Both the position numbers and the translations under genes were made by a program. Of a stretch of 64,000 bases of DNA, positions 44,430 to 56,318 are shown piece by piece. The stretch spans positions 32,496 to 96,495 of the forward strand of contig JALNQF010000167.1 in the NCBI GenBank assembly GCA_028456385.1, written 5' to 3'. The notes under the pieces were generated by a model that was not told the origin of the DNA, searched no databases, and saw only the letters and a list, made by a program, of their open reading frames with translations. The stretch comes from Ophiosphaerella korrae (lineage: Eukaryota; Ascomycota; Dothideomycetes; Pleosporales; Phaeosphaeriaceae). The stretch's first letter is position 1. Each line of letters starts with the position of its first letter.

Positions 44430-45366
44430 ATGGAGCCTTCAAGCGCTAGTGGGACTATCTATCTGGTGACTGGTGCAAATAGGGGTGAATATCATAACAG
44501 TGGTAATTCGGAAAGAGATCAAGGCTAACTTTAGCACACGAAGGACTGGGTAGAGGCCTGGTGGAGCAGCTCCTCCGCCGCGTGTCAACTACTGTTGTGG
44601 CATGCGTCAGATCTGTAGCGATGTCGCAGGCGCCCTTTCAAGGTCTTGAGCTAGGTACCAACTCACGACTAGTGGTCGTCCAGTTGGACTGTGCGAGCGC
44701 ATCGGACCCTCAGCGAGCTGTTCAGGAGCTGCAATCCGTTCACAGCATCACACATATCGACGTCGTCATTGCCAATGCCGGAATAGCCAACGATCACCAT
44801 CCGGCATCAAGCACTCAACTAGACCAACTCGAAGGGCACATGATGGTCAACGCGTATTCGATCCTCCTCTTGTTCCAAGCCGCGAAGCCTTTGCTTCAAA
44901 AATCCATCCACCCGCCCAAATTTGTGTACATCGGCGCGCGCCTCGGCACCATCTCAGACATGGACCGATTAGGAAGGGCGCCATTAGCCGCGTACTCACT
45001 TTCGAAGCTCGCCGGAAATTGGCTGGTTCGCAAATTGCATTACGAAAACGAATGGCTCATCGCCTTCATCGTGGATCCTGGGTGGGTTTTGGCTGCATCA
45101 TGGCTGCGAATGTCCATCTGCTGACTTCCTAGATATGTGCAATCCGACATGGGCAACCATGGTGCCCAACTGCTGGGACGTCAACAGGCCGAGACACCGG
45201 TCGAGGATAGTGCGCGTGGAATTCTATCTCGGGCAAGTCTTTCAATGCATGTATCGGCCATATGATCACCGCTAACACCTCATCCTTGCAGGTTGATGAC
45301 GCGACAAAAGGCTCAGGATCGAGTCAGTTTGTACTGTGGAAGGATGGCTCGCCTGTCGCGTGGTAA
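44430..45366 (+). CDS. Short-chain dehydrogenase/reductase, four exons, one GC-AG intron
   Basis: NAD(P)H-dependent oxidoreductase of the classical SDR family, 255 residues. Exons 44430-44484, 44544-45081, 45133-45232 and 45292-45366 join in phase. The first splice builds the cofactor motif TGANRGLGRG from two exons. Then come VIANAGIA, the catalytic pair in AYSLSK, and VDPGYVQSDMGN after the second splice. The last intron has a GCAAGT donor at 45233 with a normal acceptor, and restores GILSRVDDATKG and the C-terminal FVLWKDGSPVAW. The usual Ser-Ser after strand 5 reads Gly-Ala (FVYIGARLG); a Ser 13 residues before the Tyr could substitute. It resembles fungal ketoreductase-type SDRs. Probably a tailoring reduction; substrate unknown. 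Confidence 0.88.
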
Positions 45367-45793
45367 ATAGCAATTGTAGTTTTTCTAGTCCTTACGGTTA
45401 GCCCCAAGCTTATGCCCCAGTGATGGCCCAGTTTCGCGGTAGCGAAGGAACCTAACCTAACCCGACCTGTACATGTGAATTGATCAGTAAATGGCATACA
45501 ATGTACTCAATCTTTAGCGATAGAATCCCCGGGGCCTCCCCACATGCACGTGCTGTCGCACGACGATATTCCATGCACGATGATATTCCATTCACAGTTT
45601 GTGTACGACATATTATCCTCACAATGTCGTCGTGTGACGCGATCTTTGATGCTGGACGAAAAATTTCCGGACTTATTCAAGCTCGGTATCGACAGAACCT
45701 CTTATGGACGTTCAATCATGTAGAATCTTGTCGCGTAGTGCCTTAAGTGAAAGCAATGAAGAATCACTACTCAGGTCTGAATAGAAGCGAGTA
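45367..45793. other. Convergent intergenic region with small repeats
   Basis: About 430 bp between the 3' ends of the dehydrogenase and aminotransferase genes. It holds a short hairpin TTCGC-GGTA-GCGAA near 45433 and two tandem 17-bp units (GCACGAYGATATTCCAT) at 45558-45591. An 88-codon frame at 45480-45746 lacks any coding evidence. Confidence 0.5.
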
Positions 45794-47178
45794 CTATGAA
45801 CATGCAAGGCCCCATCTCACCACCTCATCGATCGCCACAGCGACGCGGACCACATTTCCAGGGTTGAGATCAGAGATGCTGATTCTGCCCGAGGATGGCA
45901 TGTGGACATGATGCATGCTCTTCATGCGCTGGCAGTGCGCGGGCGTCAAGCCCGTGAAGCCAAACATGCCGATCTGATCAGTCAGATGTTTCCACGTCCC
46001 GGGCGTCTCCAGTCTTTCCAGCTCCTGTCGCAGTTTCCACCGCATCTCTGTGATGCGGCTGGACATGGTGACCAGATTTCGTTCCCATTCGGCATACAAT
46101 TCGGGATCGTTGAGCACAATCGAGGCAACACGGGCTCCATATGAAGGGGGCGTTGACATTTCAGATCGTATAAGGATCGCAAGCTGGGATGCCACGCGCC
46201 CGACCACACCTGGGGCATTGGAGTGCGCAGCCGCAACGTAGTGAAAGCACCCAACACGCTGACCGTAAAGTCCCATAGTCTTAGAGAATGATTGCGCGAT
46301 CACCATCTCCACGCCCGCCTCTACGAACAGGCGTACAGCTAAATTATCCTTAGTCAATGAGCCTGAAGCAAAACCCTGGTATACACAATCTAGAAATGGA
46401 AAAAGCCTTTGCTCTTGCACGAGTCTCACTATCAGCCGCCACTGTTCTTCGTCGAGATCCATGCCGGTAGGGTTGTGAGCACAGACTTGGAGCAGGACAA
46501 TGCTCCCCGGGGGTGCACACCGAAGAACAGACTCCATGGCAGTGAAAGTGATGGACTTGTTAACACCATCGTAATACGGATAGTGTTTAACAGTCAGTCC
46601 TACATGCTCGAAGCACTGCGCATGCAAGTGCCATGTGGGTGCAGGCACAAAGGCCCAAGGCGTCGGACTAGGCAGAAATCTAGCCAAGAGCAGAGCACCA
46701 ATGTGAAGAGCTCCTGTGCCAGAAAGTGCCTGGATAGAACACACCTGCGACATCTTAGCAGCTGGCATCTGGTAGCTAGCCGAGCTCCGTCCGGTGACTT
46801 ACCCTTCTCTCCGCTATGGCTGGGGAGTCTTTGCCAAGCAAAACTTGACTCGCCGCGTGGGCGAATTCTGTGATTCCTAGGATAGGAGCGTATTCGTGCT
46901 TGAAATAGCTTGAATCCTCAAAACACCTCTTCTCGGCCTAATGTTTCCAATATTTTAGTGGGACCTCTCTCAAACACGCCGACTACACTCACCTCAATAA
47001 CTGCAGGTAGCCTCCACGGTCGCCCATTCTCGTCTCGGTAGGCTCCCACCACAAGACTCACTTTCTGCGTGCTTTCATCCGCCAGAAAGTCATGCTTCAT
47101 ACCCATCAGAGGATCTGCATAGGCTTTTGGGATCGTGGCCAGTCCATAAAGATTGTCTTGAGATTCAATGGACCCCAT
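45794..47178 (-). CDS. Aspartate-aminotransferase-like PLP enzyme, three exons
   Basis: Fold-type I aminotransferase of the aspartate/tyrosine group, 423 residues. Minus-strand exons 47178-46993, 46937-46803 and 46744-45794 are all phase 0, with GT-AG introns. The N-terminus reads ADPLMGMKHDFLAD and VSLVVGAYRDENGRPW. The second exon supplies YFKHEYAPILGITEFAHAA. Then come SGTGALHIGA, AHNPTGMDL, FLDCVYQGFASG, the PLP-Lys region QSFSKTMGLYGQRVG, ILIRSEMSTPP, and GRISISDLNPGNV with the C-terminal carboxylate-binding Arg. The Arg equivalent to R292 (dicarboxylate side chain) is kept, but the following Tyr and Asn of this loop are Met and Thr, so specificity may differ from housekeeping enzymes. 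No PTS1 or clear targeting signal seen. It may supply or consume an amino acid for the locus product (inference). Confidence 0.9.
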
Positions 47179-47435
47179 TGTATACTATTTCTTTCCTGAG
47201 GTTGCGATTTTCTGCACAATGGTCTTTACGAATTTGTGTGATAGCTGTCGCAAGATACTCTCTCCGGTTCACAAATGTGTAACGTATCGTCGGGTATCGT
47301 ATTTCGGTCGGTTTTGTTAGCTCGGTCATCGGCCAATTACCGTGCCTGTGCACCTCATGCCCGAAGTCGGGTCATGCCCCGCCGAACCCAGGTGCGTCTC
47401 ACACCATGACTTTGACGCATGATAACTCCACAACC
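47179..47435. promoter_or_regulatory. Upstream region of aminotransferase gene
   Basis: Non-coding, moderately GC-rich. It contains the inverted repeat CCCGA-AG-TCGGG at 47360-47371 (a CCG-N4-CGG arrangement), a plausible Zn2Cys6-factor site. The second transposase relic begins just downstream. Confidence 0.35.
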
Positions 47436-48340
47436 ATGGCTCCAATTGACGAGGCAATTGCAGATGTAGGGTTGCGAGAACCAGGAGAACAATATACGCC
47501 GAAGGAGGCTGCTGAAAAACATGGCGTTGACCGGTCAACTTTGGGGCGGCGATGGAGGGGCGTGATAGCGTCTAGGCAGGATAGGTACGCCAAAACCTTT
47601 GCCCTCTACCTATTATCGGGGCTAGAGCTTATATAGTATATAAAAGGGATTAAAAAGTAAGGATAACCTCCTACAAGAGAGATAATATATAATTTCTTAT
47701 TCTTAGTTACGAAATAACAAGAGCTAGTGTAAGGACGACATACTACTAAGCCAATCCAGACAAAAAGGGGCTAATAGCTAGTTAAGCTATTGCAGTAGTA
47801 TATAATATATATACTAGTTATTATCGCTTGAAGTTCTTTAAACTCGCTTAGAACTCGCTTAGGGTTGTACTAAGTTGTATGCAGGGGAATATACTAGCCG
47901 ATAGAGCTAGCAATACTAGTTACTCGGCCTAGTAGAGCTCGTCGACAGCGCTAAGCGTACCCTAATAGCTCCCCGCCCTAGACCCTTTACAGCTAGGTTT
48001 CCTATTTTATTAATAGATATAACCTCTATCTTACCTCTAAATAGGGTAGTACTATAGATTATATATACTACTAACTAAATTCTAAAGTTAAATATATACT
48101 CAAAAACTTTTAGATTAAAAGATTACTAACTAGAAATTTTAAAGTTAATAAATATATATATTTATTATAGCTATTATATATAAAATTAGATTCGTAATAG
48201 TATATAAGTAGAGATACGTAATAAATTCTAAGATAACCTAGAATCTATTAATTAGCTTAGTATACTAGCGTAATAATTACAAAGCTACTAACTCTACTAT
48301 TATAAAAGAGTAAACTCTTATATCTCTTACTTAATACTAA
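47436..48340 (+). pseudogene. Second pogo/Fot-type transposase relic
   Basis: An open N-terminal piece from Met 47436 (MAPIDEAIADV, then QYTPKEAAEKHGVDRSTLGR) is the CENP-B/psq helix-turn-helix of fungal pogo transposases, of a different group from the copy at 7237. After about 47560 the DNA becomes AT-rich and the frame is broken by stops, but segments such as YIKGIKK and PPTREI continue the family pattern. Extent beyond about 47800 is uncertain. A RIP gradient from unique DNA into the repeat is visible. Confidence 0.65.
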
Positions 48341-48346
48341 AATAAT

Positions 48347-48422
48347 AAACTTACTACTATTATAAACTTACTATTATTATAAACTTACTACTATTATAAA
48401 CTTACTACTATTATAAACTTAC
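48347..48422 (+). repeat. 17-bp minisatellite (about 4.5 units)
   Basis: Four 17-bp units of AAACTTACTACTATTAT plus a partial fifth directly abut the first base of the B4 LTR at 48423. Not a CRISPR array: there are no spacers. Confidence 0.88.
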
Positions 48423-48811
48423 TATTACAGCTATAACAAGGAAAAACTAATTTAAACTAATTAGCCCTACTATAGATAACAACAATATATATAATCTATA
48501 AGATAATAAACTAGACTAAGAGACTAACTATAATAGGGACACGTAATAAATTCGCAATTCGCGATCTTAGTAAATACAAAGCACGAAGCTAGCTAAGAAG
48601 CCTAGGTATATAGTTAGTAACAATATATATTATTAGGATAGTATTAGCAATTTAATTATTACCTATAAGCGATAATACTAAGATAGTTACAAAACATCTT
48701 CTATTATTTATAGCCTATTGTAGATTATAACATAAGCTTTTGTTATTACCTCTTAATCTACTAATAACCTTTAGGTACTAGGAGGTTAACCCTAGTAATA
48801 ACTTATAATAC
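48423..48811 (+). repeat. B4 5' LTR, 389 bp, one subrepeat unit
   Basis: Begins TATTACAGCTATAACAAGG and ends TATAATA. It has only one subrepeat unit, like the B1 left LTR and unlike B1 right, B2, B3 (two) and B5 (three). Confidence 0.85.
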
Positions 48812-49053
48812 CTTACTAATTTAGTTATTACGAGAAGCGAAGTATAAGTAGCGTACGGTCTAGCTAACACGATAGTAGAAAGTTTAACAAGTAAAGCACC
48901 TAGAAGTAGTTACAAGTTAGATAGTACTACTTAGGAAACAATTAAGGATTAAATAAATAAACTAATTAATAATAAAGAAGATATAAAAATAGTAATTAAA
49001 GCTTTAGAAATATAAAACAAGGAACTATAAGATTACGTAAAGTAGAATAAATT
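48812..49053 (+). pseudogene. B4 gag start
   Basis: Matches the first 240 bp of the B2 internal region (17910 onward); RIP-mutated; cut by A2. Confidence 0.75.
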
Positions 49054-49496
49054 TGTTATAATACTAAGTAGTAGGTAAGCTATTATATTGTACGCGATTA
49101 GGCTAGGTAATACAGCGTAGTAGAATACGTAACCGTTTAGTAGTAAACGCTCTAGAGCGAACGCTCTAGAGTAAACGCTCTAGAATAAGCGCTCTAGAGT
49201 AAACGCTCTAGAGTAAGCGCTTAGGAATAAATACTAGATAGTAAGTATATAGGAACGTCGATAGACCTTTATAGACTATTGTATTTAATCTCTTCTTTAC
49301 TTCTTATCCTAATAGAGTATTATAACTAATACTTTAATTAGATTCTTATCTACCTATTAATACTTATATACCTTGTAATACTCTAATAAAAGCTAACTAT
49401 TAATTAAGTTAAGTAACTATCTTATTTATTAACCTCGCCTATCTTATAGAAGCCTACTTGCCCTTATTACTCTTACTTAGTTCTAAGGTCTTAATA
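49054..49496 (+). repeat. A2 5' LTR, 443 bp
   Basis: Begins TGTTATAATAC and ends CTTAATA; contains the 14-bp array from about 49144. Confidence 0.9.
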
Positions 49497-49683
49497 TATT
49501 AAACACTCTTAAGATAAGTAATACGTTAATAAATATAGACGACTAGCGTATAGGAGTAACCTATACAGCTACTTCTAAAGTTGCTAAGCCTAACCTCTAC
49601 TATAGAGAATAAAATAAGCTTAAGCTATAGATTTTATAACTTAATCTCTTTTTTAAGGTAAACTAAGTTTAGGATAAAGATAG

Positions 49684-50177
49684 TGTAATAGGCCTCCTAT
49701 TATTAACTACAGGTACCTATCTTAAGAAGTTAGTAGATTATAGAGTAATAGTAAAAGCTTAGGTAGGATCTATAATAACTATAAACAATAGAAGATATTT
49801 TGCAACTATCTTGTATTAGCGTTCTATAGTTAGAGGATTAAATTACTAATACTATTCTAATAATACGCATTCTACTAACTATATACCTAGGCTTCTTAGC
49901 TAGCTTTATACTTTATATTTACTAAGATCGCAAATTATAAATTTGTTACGTACTTAGCTTTATACTTTATATTTACTAAGATTATAAATTATAAATTTAT
50001 TACGTACTTAGCTTTATACTTTGTATTTACTAAGATTGTAAATTGTAAATTTATTACGTATCTCTATTATAGTTAGTTTCCTAGTCTAGTTTATTTCCCT
50101 ATAGGTTATATACATTGTTATTATCTATAGTAAGGCTAATTAGTTTAAGTTAGTTTTCTCTTATTACAACTATAACA
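49684..50177 (-). repeat. B5 left (3') LTR, 494 bp, three subrepeat units
   Basis: Begins TGTAATAGGCC and ends TATAACA. Three tandem units of about 53 bp (GCTTTATACTTTATATTTAC type) at about 49900-50060. Confidence 0.9.
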
Positions 50178-50189
50178 CTATTCTCCTCT

Positions 50190-50850
50190 CTAGGTAAGTT
50201 CTTGTTCCTCTACTCTAGGCCTAAGGTTATTAGTCTAGTTTCTTTGTTTATTTCTAGTTCTTTATTATTCTTTATATCTTCGCGTTCTAATTGTAATAAA
50301 CTTCTTCTTGTTACTTGCGTTACTTATAACAAGGTTAAAATATTTCCTTATACCTATTATACTTAATTAAAGCTTACTTATCTTATATCTTTAAAGGATA
50401 GTGAGTACTATAACAAGTATATTTTAGCTAATATTTAATATAAGTATATACTATTAGGTGTCTCTATTATAGAGTATAAGTGTTTAATTATTATATAATC
50501 TTCTCTTGTTAAATTATATAGGGCGAGCTATTAACTAAGCTTAAGAGATACTATTGTTATAGCTTATAGAAGCTAAGGCTAAGTATAAGCTAACTCTATA
50601 TAAGCTAGTAGATCTTTACTCTTATATTAAGCGTCTTTATAAGATAAAAGCTTATAATAACGCTAAATTGTCTAAATAGTCTTATACCTTAGAGGCTAAG
50701 ATAGACTTTAAGGATATAGTTTAGGCTACTCTAGTACCTATTACATTAGACATTCTTAACGCCTCTCTATTTAGCGCTAGTAGTACTAATTTTCTTAGTT
50801 TACTACAAGGTAGTCTAGAAGGTTTTAACTTTAGTAGTCTTCTAGTTTCT
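50190..50850 (+). pseudogene. Antisense zinc-cluster-like frame in B5
   Basis: Plus-strand counterpart of the B1 frame. The block reads YTYYT, LTYLISLKDSEYYNKYIL around 50350-50440, with all expected Cys positions now Tyr, followed by the Lys-rich and Ser/Ala-rich tail near 50570-50820. Spacing identical to B1. Confidence 0.45.
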
Positions 50851-53800
50851 TAAGGCAATTAAGATTATCTTTAGGTTCCTATATCTTTTCTTATAGTTGT
50901 CCTTTCTTATCTATACTTATCTATTTTACTAAATAGTAGTTTCTTCTATTATAGAACTAGTACTATAAGATTTCTTTAACTTCTTATTCTTCTTATTCTT
51001 TCTATATATCTACTTTATATACTAGTAGTTCTATATTTTATAGTACTTATTCTAGTAAAGCTACGTAGAATATTAGGTGTATCTTTATTTTATTTAGTAG
51101 CTTTAATTTAAATATTACTAGTATAACTTCTTTCTTAATTTTATATAGTCTTATCTTAATATAGTCTAATTTAGAACTTAGTTATTTACTCTTAATGTTT
51201 TTTTATACTAACTATACTTTTTCTGTTTTTTTAAATTAGGGTCCTTCTTTATACTTCTTATTATAGTATTTTACTATATAATTATATAAGAACTCTACGT
51301 CTTATCTTAGTTAATTGTATATATCTTTAAGTCTATTAGCGAAGTTTTCTCCTCTTAGAGACTAAGATATCTAATTTCTTAGTATCTAGTATACATTAGG
51401 TTTAAATCTATAGTTTATAAAGAAAAGTAATACTCTTATTACTATATTCTTTACGCTATTATATACTAACTATACTATAGGTAATAGTTGTACCTAATTA
51501 TTCTAGTTGTAATTAAGGTAGTACCTTAAGTATTATTCTACTATCTAATTTATTTGTTCTAATTATATATCTATTTATAGATAATATGCTATAGATATTA
51601 CGTATTGTGTTCCTAATTATACTATTATTATTCCCTATAATTTTAATATAAATTGTATATCTCTATCTATAATAATTTTGTCTAGTAGTCTATATTAGAT
51701 AATTACTATTCCTTGAACTTAATATATAGTAACCTCTATCCTACTTTTTTCTTTATATAGTTAAAAGTATATATACTTTATAAGTTTATCTACTATTATT
51801 ATAATTCTATCGTACTTAACTCCTAATATTAGGTCTTTAGACTTAGGTAGCTTCGTAATAAAGTCTATTGTAATAACTCTCTATAGTTATTCTAGCACTT
51901 CTACTAGTTATAGCGTTCTATATAGTGCGTATCTACTATATTTATTCTTATAGTATTCTATACAATCTCTTAGTACTTCTATTACTAGTTATCTTACTTT
52001 TAGAATATAATAATTTTGTAGTAGTCTATCTAATATTTTTTTAATTCCTTAGTAACTATATACTAGTAATTTATAGAATTATTATATAAATTCTCTTTAA
52101 ATTTTCTTTAGAATATATATTCTTCTATAAGCTTATATAAATCCTTTTTAGATTTCTAGTTTCTTTATTTCTTTAGATGCTTCTTACGTTATTTTTTAAA
52201 TCTATTCGTCTAGCTTACTACTTGTTCTTTTAAGTGTTATAGCTATTTTAGGTATATTTAGGACTAGATATCCTTCTTTGTTCTTAACTAGAACTATACT
52301 AGTAGCGCTTACTTCTTTTTGTAAGTCTAGTCTTCTACTAAGGGTATCTATAAATTAATTATCTTTCTCTTTTGTATATATAATTTCTATATTAAATATT
52401 AATAGGAACTCCTACTATCTTATATAGCGTTATAATAATTCTTTATTTATTATAAATCCTATAAGATTCTTATAGTCTATATAGACCTTTATCTAGTACT
52501 TTACTCTTTATAAGTATACTCTCTATTATTTAAATACTTTATAGATTACTAGTATCTCCTTATTATAGATTAGGTAGTTAAGTTCTACTATCTTTATTTT
52601 CTTAGAGAAGTATTTAACTAAGTATTCCTTTTTAGTCTCTAGGTCTTCTTGTATTAGTACTATTCTATAGACTAAGTTAGATACGTCTGTTTTTACTATT
52701 ACTAGTAGGTCTAGGTTATATATTCTAATAACTAGGTTTTCTATAAATTTCTTCTTAATCTTATTAAATACTTCTTTATATTCCCTTATCTATTTAAATA
52801 GTATATCCTTCTTTATAAGTCTTGTTATTAGTTTTATATCTTTAGACTATCTTACTATTAACTTTCTATAAAAGTTAGCTAGCTTATAAAACTATTGTAC
52901 TTCTTTTAGGTTTCTTAGTATTAGCTATTCGTTAATTAACCTAATCTTTTCTAGGTTAATCTTAATTCTTCCTAGTTTAATAATAAATCTAAGGAAATCT
53001 ATTTCCTTTATATAAAATTTACATTTTCTTATTTTAAGAAATAGTTTATTTTCTACTAGTTTCTCTAGTACCTTATATACGTGTTATACGTGTTCTTTCT
53101 CTATCTCTAAGAATATAAGGATGTTGTCTAAATATACAAACATAAATACGTCTAAGTACTTTCTTAGTACTATATTAATTCTTTCTTAAAATACTACTAG
53201 TGCGTTTATTAAGCTAAATAGTATAACTAGATATTTATATAGTCTATATTATATTCTAAATACTGTTTTCTACTTATTACCTTTTTTAATTCTAATCTAG
53301 TAGTAAGCGTTCTAGATATCTAACTTTGTAAAGATTTTTACTCTTTGTAGTCTATCTTATATTTTATCTATTTATAGTAATAGATATTAGTTCTTGTTTA
53401 TAATCGCGTTAGTTTTTCTAAAATCTACGTAGGGTCTTTTATTATTTGTTTCCTTTTTATCTATAAATATAAGTCTATATACTACTAAGGATTTAGATTC
53501 TTTTATCTATTTCTTTCTTATTACGTTTTAGATAAATGTTCGTTTAATTTTAGATTCTTCTTCTATTTTTTAGTAGACTAGGCTCTATCTTATGTCTTTA
53601 CCTTCTTCTAGTTCTATCGCTAAGTCCTATAGTTAATATTCTAGAAAGTAATCTTCTAGCTCTATAAGCTATTTTTCCTAGTTCTTATATTCTTTAGGGA
53701 ATTCTCCTTTACAAGTACTTATATTAGCTTTTAATATGTCTATTTTATAATAATTAATTTTTCCTATTCTCTAATTAACATATTAGTTAGTTATCTATAA

Positions 53801-56310
53801 CTATAGTATACCTAGTATTATATCTTGTTCTTTATTAATTGTTGTTATATCTATAACTATATACTTAATTGTTATTCCTTCTAGCTCTAATATAGAGAGA
53901 CCTATTTTAAACCTAATAAGTTCTTAGAATAGTTTTCCTTTAATTGTACTTAATTATTAAGGGTATTTCTTTATTATATACTTTATTCCCTATATTTCTA
54001 TAAACTTCTTTAATATAAAGTTCTTTGTAGCTCTACTATTAATTATTAATTATACTTTCTTTCTTTAGTATATACTTGTTTTTGTAATATATAGGCCTCC
54101 TATACCTTCTAGTTATTCTTACTTAGGTATCTTTGTAAATTATCTATCTTTCTAGGGCTATAGACTTACTTTAAGTTTGTATTCTTTGTGTTTTAGGTAT
54201 TTATTATATATATACTTGTACTATAGTCCTCTTTAGACGTATTTCTTAGGTAGTTTTAGACTAGGTCTTATTACTACGTATCTATCTTCTAGGATTATTT
54301 CCTATCCTTAGATGTCTTCTACTATAATTACTCTTGTATAGTTATAGCCTCTTCTTCTTGTAGGCTATACGTTATTATTTGTTTTAGGGTTTCTATATAT
54401 AATATAATTCTTATCTAGGTATAATATCTATAATACTTTAAAATATACTAGGTGTTTTAGATCTATTATCTTATTATCTCCTTCCTAGTATTTGTCTTTA
54501 CTAGGTGTATTTATTATTAAGATATAGTATACTACTAGTACTTATAGTATATAGGCTTCGTTAATCTATTATATTTTTCTTGTAAGGTACTACTACTCTC
54601 TTTATATAGGTATTCTTCCTACTACAACTATATATTACTTTATCTATTCTTTAAATAGTATAAACTTTATTTCTTTAGGGTTATATTCTTTCTAGTCTTT
54701 ATACGCTTCTTCTATACTTATAACTATTAAGTATATTTAAACGAATCTCTATTCTTTATTTTATTCCTCTATTTCTATTGTTATATAGCTATTATAGCTA
54801 TATATTATTAGCTAAGTATATTCTATACCTCTTATACTAACTTGTATTTTACTTCCTTATAGTCCTTTAGAAGTAGTTATAGTAGTCTCTTTATCTAGTA
54901 CTAATCCTTTAGCCTAGATCGATAGAATCTAGAGCTCTTCTCCTTCTAAGTCTTCTATTAGTAGGTCTATTACTTAGGCTATTTCCTTTAGCTAAGCTTT
55001 TATTCTACTTTTTTTTATTATAGCTACTCTATATCTCTATTTCTATTGGAACTATACTACTCCCTATTTACTAGAAAGATATATATAGTAGTTATTATTA
55101 TAATAAAAAGTCTAATAGAGTATTATATATTGTACTTCTTTGCTCCTAGCTACTTTCTTTTAAAGTTTAGCCTATACTTATAGTACTTCTTTCTTTTTCT
55201 TAGTTATTTTTAACTAAGTCTCTTTCTTTAGGTCTTTATTTCTATAGTCTTTTGCAAAGTATCCTAGTTTTTTATATTTATAATATACTATATCCTTCTT
55301 CTTTTATAACTAGTAGTCTTTTACGTAATAGCTTTTCTTACTACAATTAAAGTACGTAAAGTCTTTATTCTTCTTTTTCTTTTTATCCTTATTAGTATTA
55401 AGGATTATAGGGTCTCTCTTGTCGTAGTTCTAGGTATAACCTCTATACTTATTTTTTATTTATTCTTAAAGATTATTGTTAATTTAGATTACCTATTATT
55501 TTAGGGCTTCTAGTGTCTTAGGTTTCTCTATATATATTATTTCGTATTAGATCTTAGAGTTTAGTCCTTGTTTAAATCGTAATATTAAGGCTAACTTATT
55601 CTATTCTATGTTTTGCAATAGTTATTCAAATTATAATACGTATTTAGGAATACTCTAACTTTGTGTAAGCTTCTCTAGTTACTCTTTAGCCTATTAGGTA
55701 ACGTCTATATCTCTAAATACTACTCTTATTTATTTAGTAAAGTATTTATAACTTCTAAAGATAGCTCTAGTCTTATCCTTCTAGGTTATTAGAGAATATA
55801 TTGTATAATCTATCTAGTATAGTTTGTACTATCTTATTACGTCTTCTTTAAGATGTAGTCTAATATATATTACCTTTTTTTCTTCTATATTAAAGTGTAG
55901 TACTTGTACATCTATTTAAAGTTATACTAATATAATAAAGGGTCTTAATTTCTCTCTCGTTCTATTAAATTTCTTAAAGATAGGTATCTTAAGTAGTTTC
56001 TTTGTTGCACTTATCTCTAGTCTTTAGGTAATTAGTTCTATTTAGTTCTAGCCTTTAATAATAGCTTTAATCTATACCTTGTTTTGTTTTGCGTAATCTT
56101 GCAGTTCTTTGTTCTACGTTTCTAAGGCGTTGATTACTATTTTTATATCTTTTTTGTCTAAGATTAGGTTATTAATTTAGTCCTTAATTATTTCTTATAT
56201 AGTGCTGTTAAACTTATAACTACCTTTAGGTACTTTACTTATTAAACTTTCTACTATCGTGTTAGCTAGACTATACGCTACTTACGCTTTGCTTCTTGCA
56301 ATAACTAAAT
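50850..56310 (-). pseudogene. B5 gag-pol remnant with chromodomain
   Basis: Reverse-complement match to B2 along its full length: chromodomain about 50860-50980, integrase about 51280-52100, RT about 52950-53500, protease about 54000, gag zinc knuckles about 55250-55370. No surviving open frame. Confidence 0.75.
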
Positions 56311-56318
56311 TAGTAAGG

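Noticed and set aside
45450..45465. Telomere-like CCTAACCTAACCC
   Set aside because: Too short and not a perfect TTAGGG array; inside a gene-bearing region.
45480..45746. 88-codon open frame between dehydrogenase and aminotransferase
   Set aside because: It spans two tandem 17-bp repeats and shows no recognisable protein features; likely chance.
48347..48422. CRISPR-like array
   Set aside because: Contiguous 17-bp tandem units without spacers in a fungal genome; a minisatellite.
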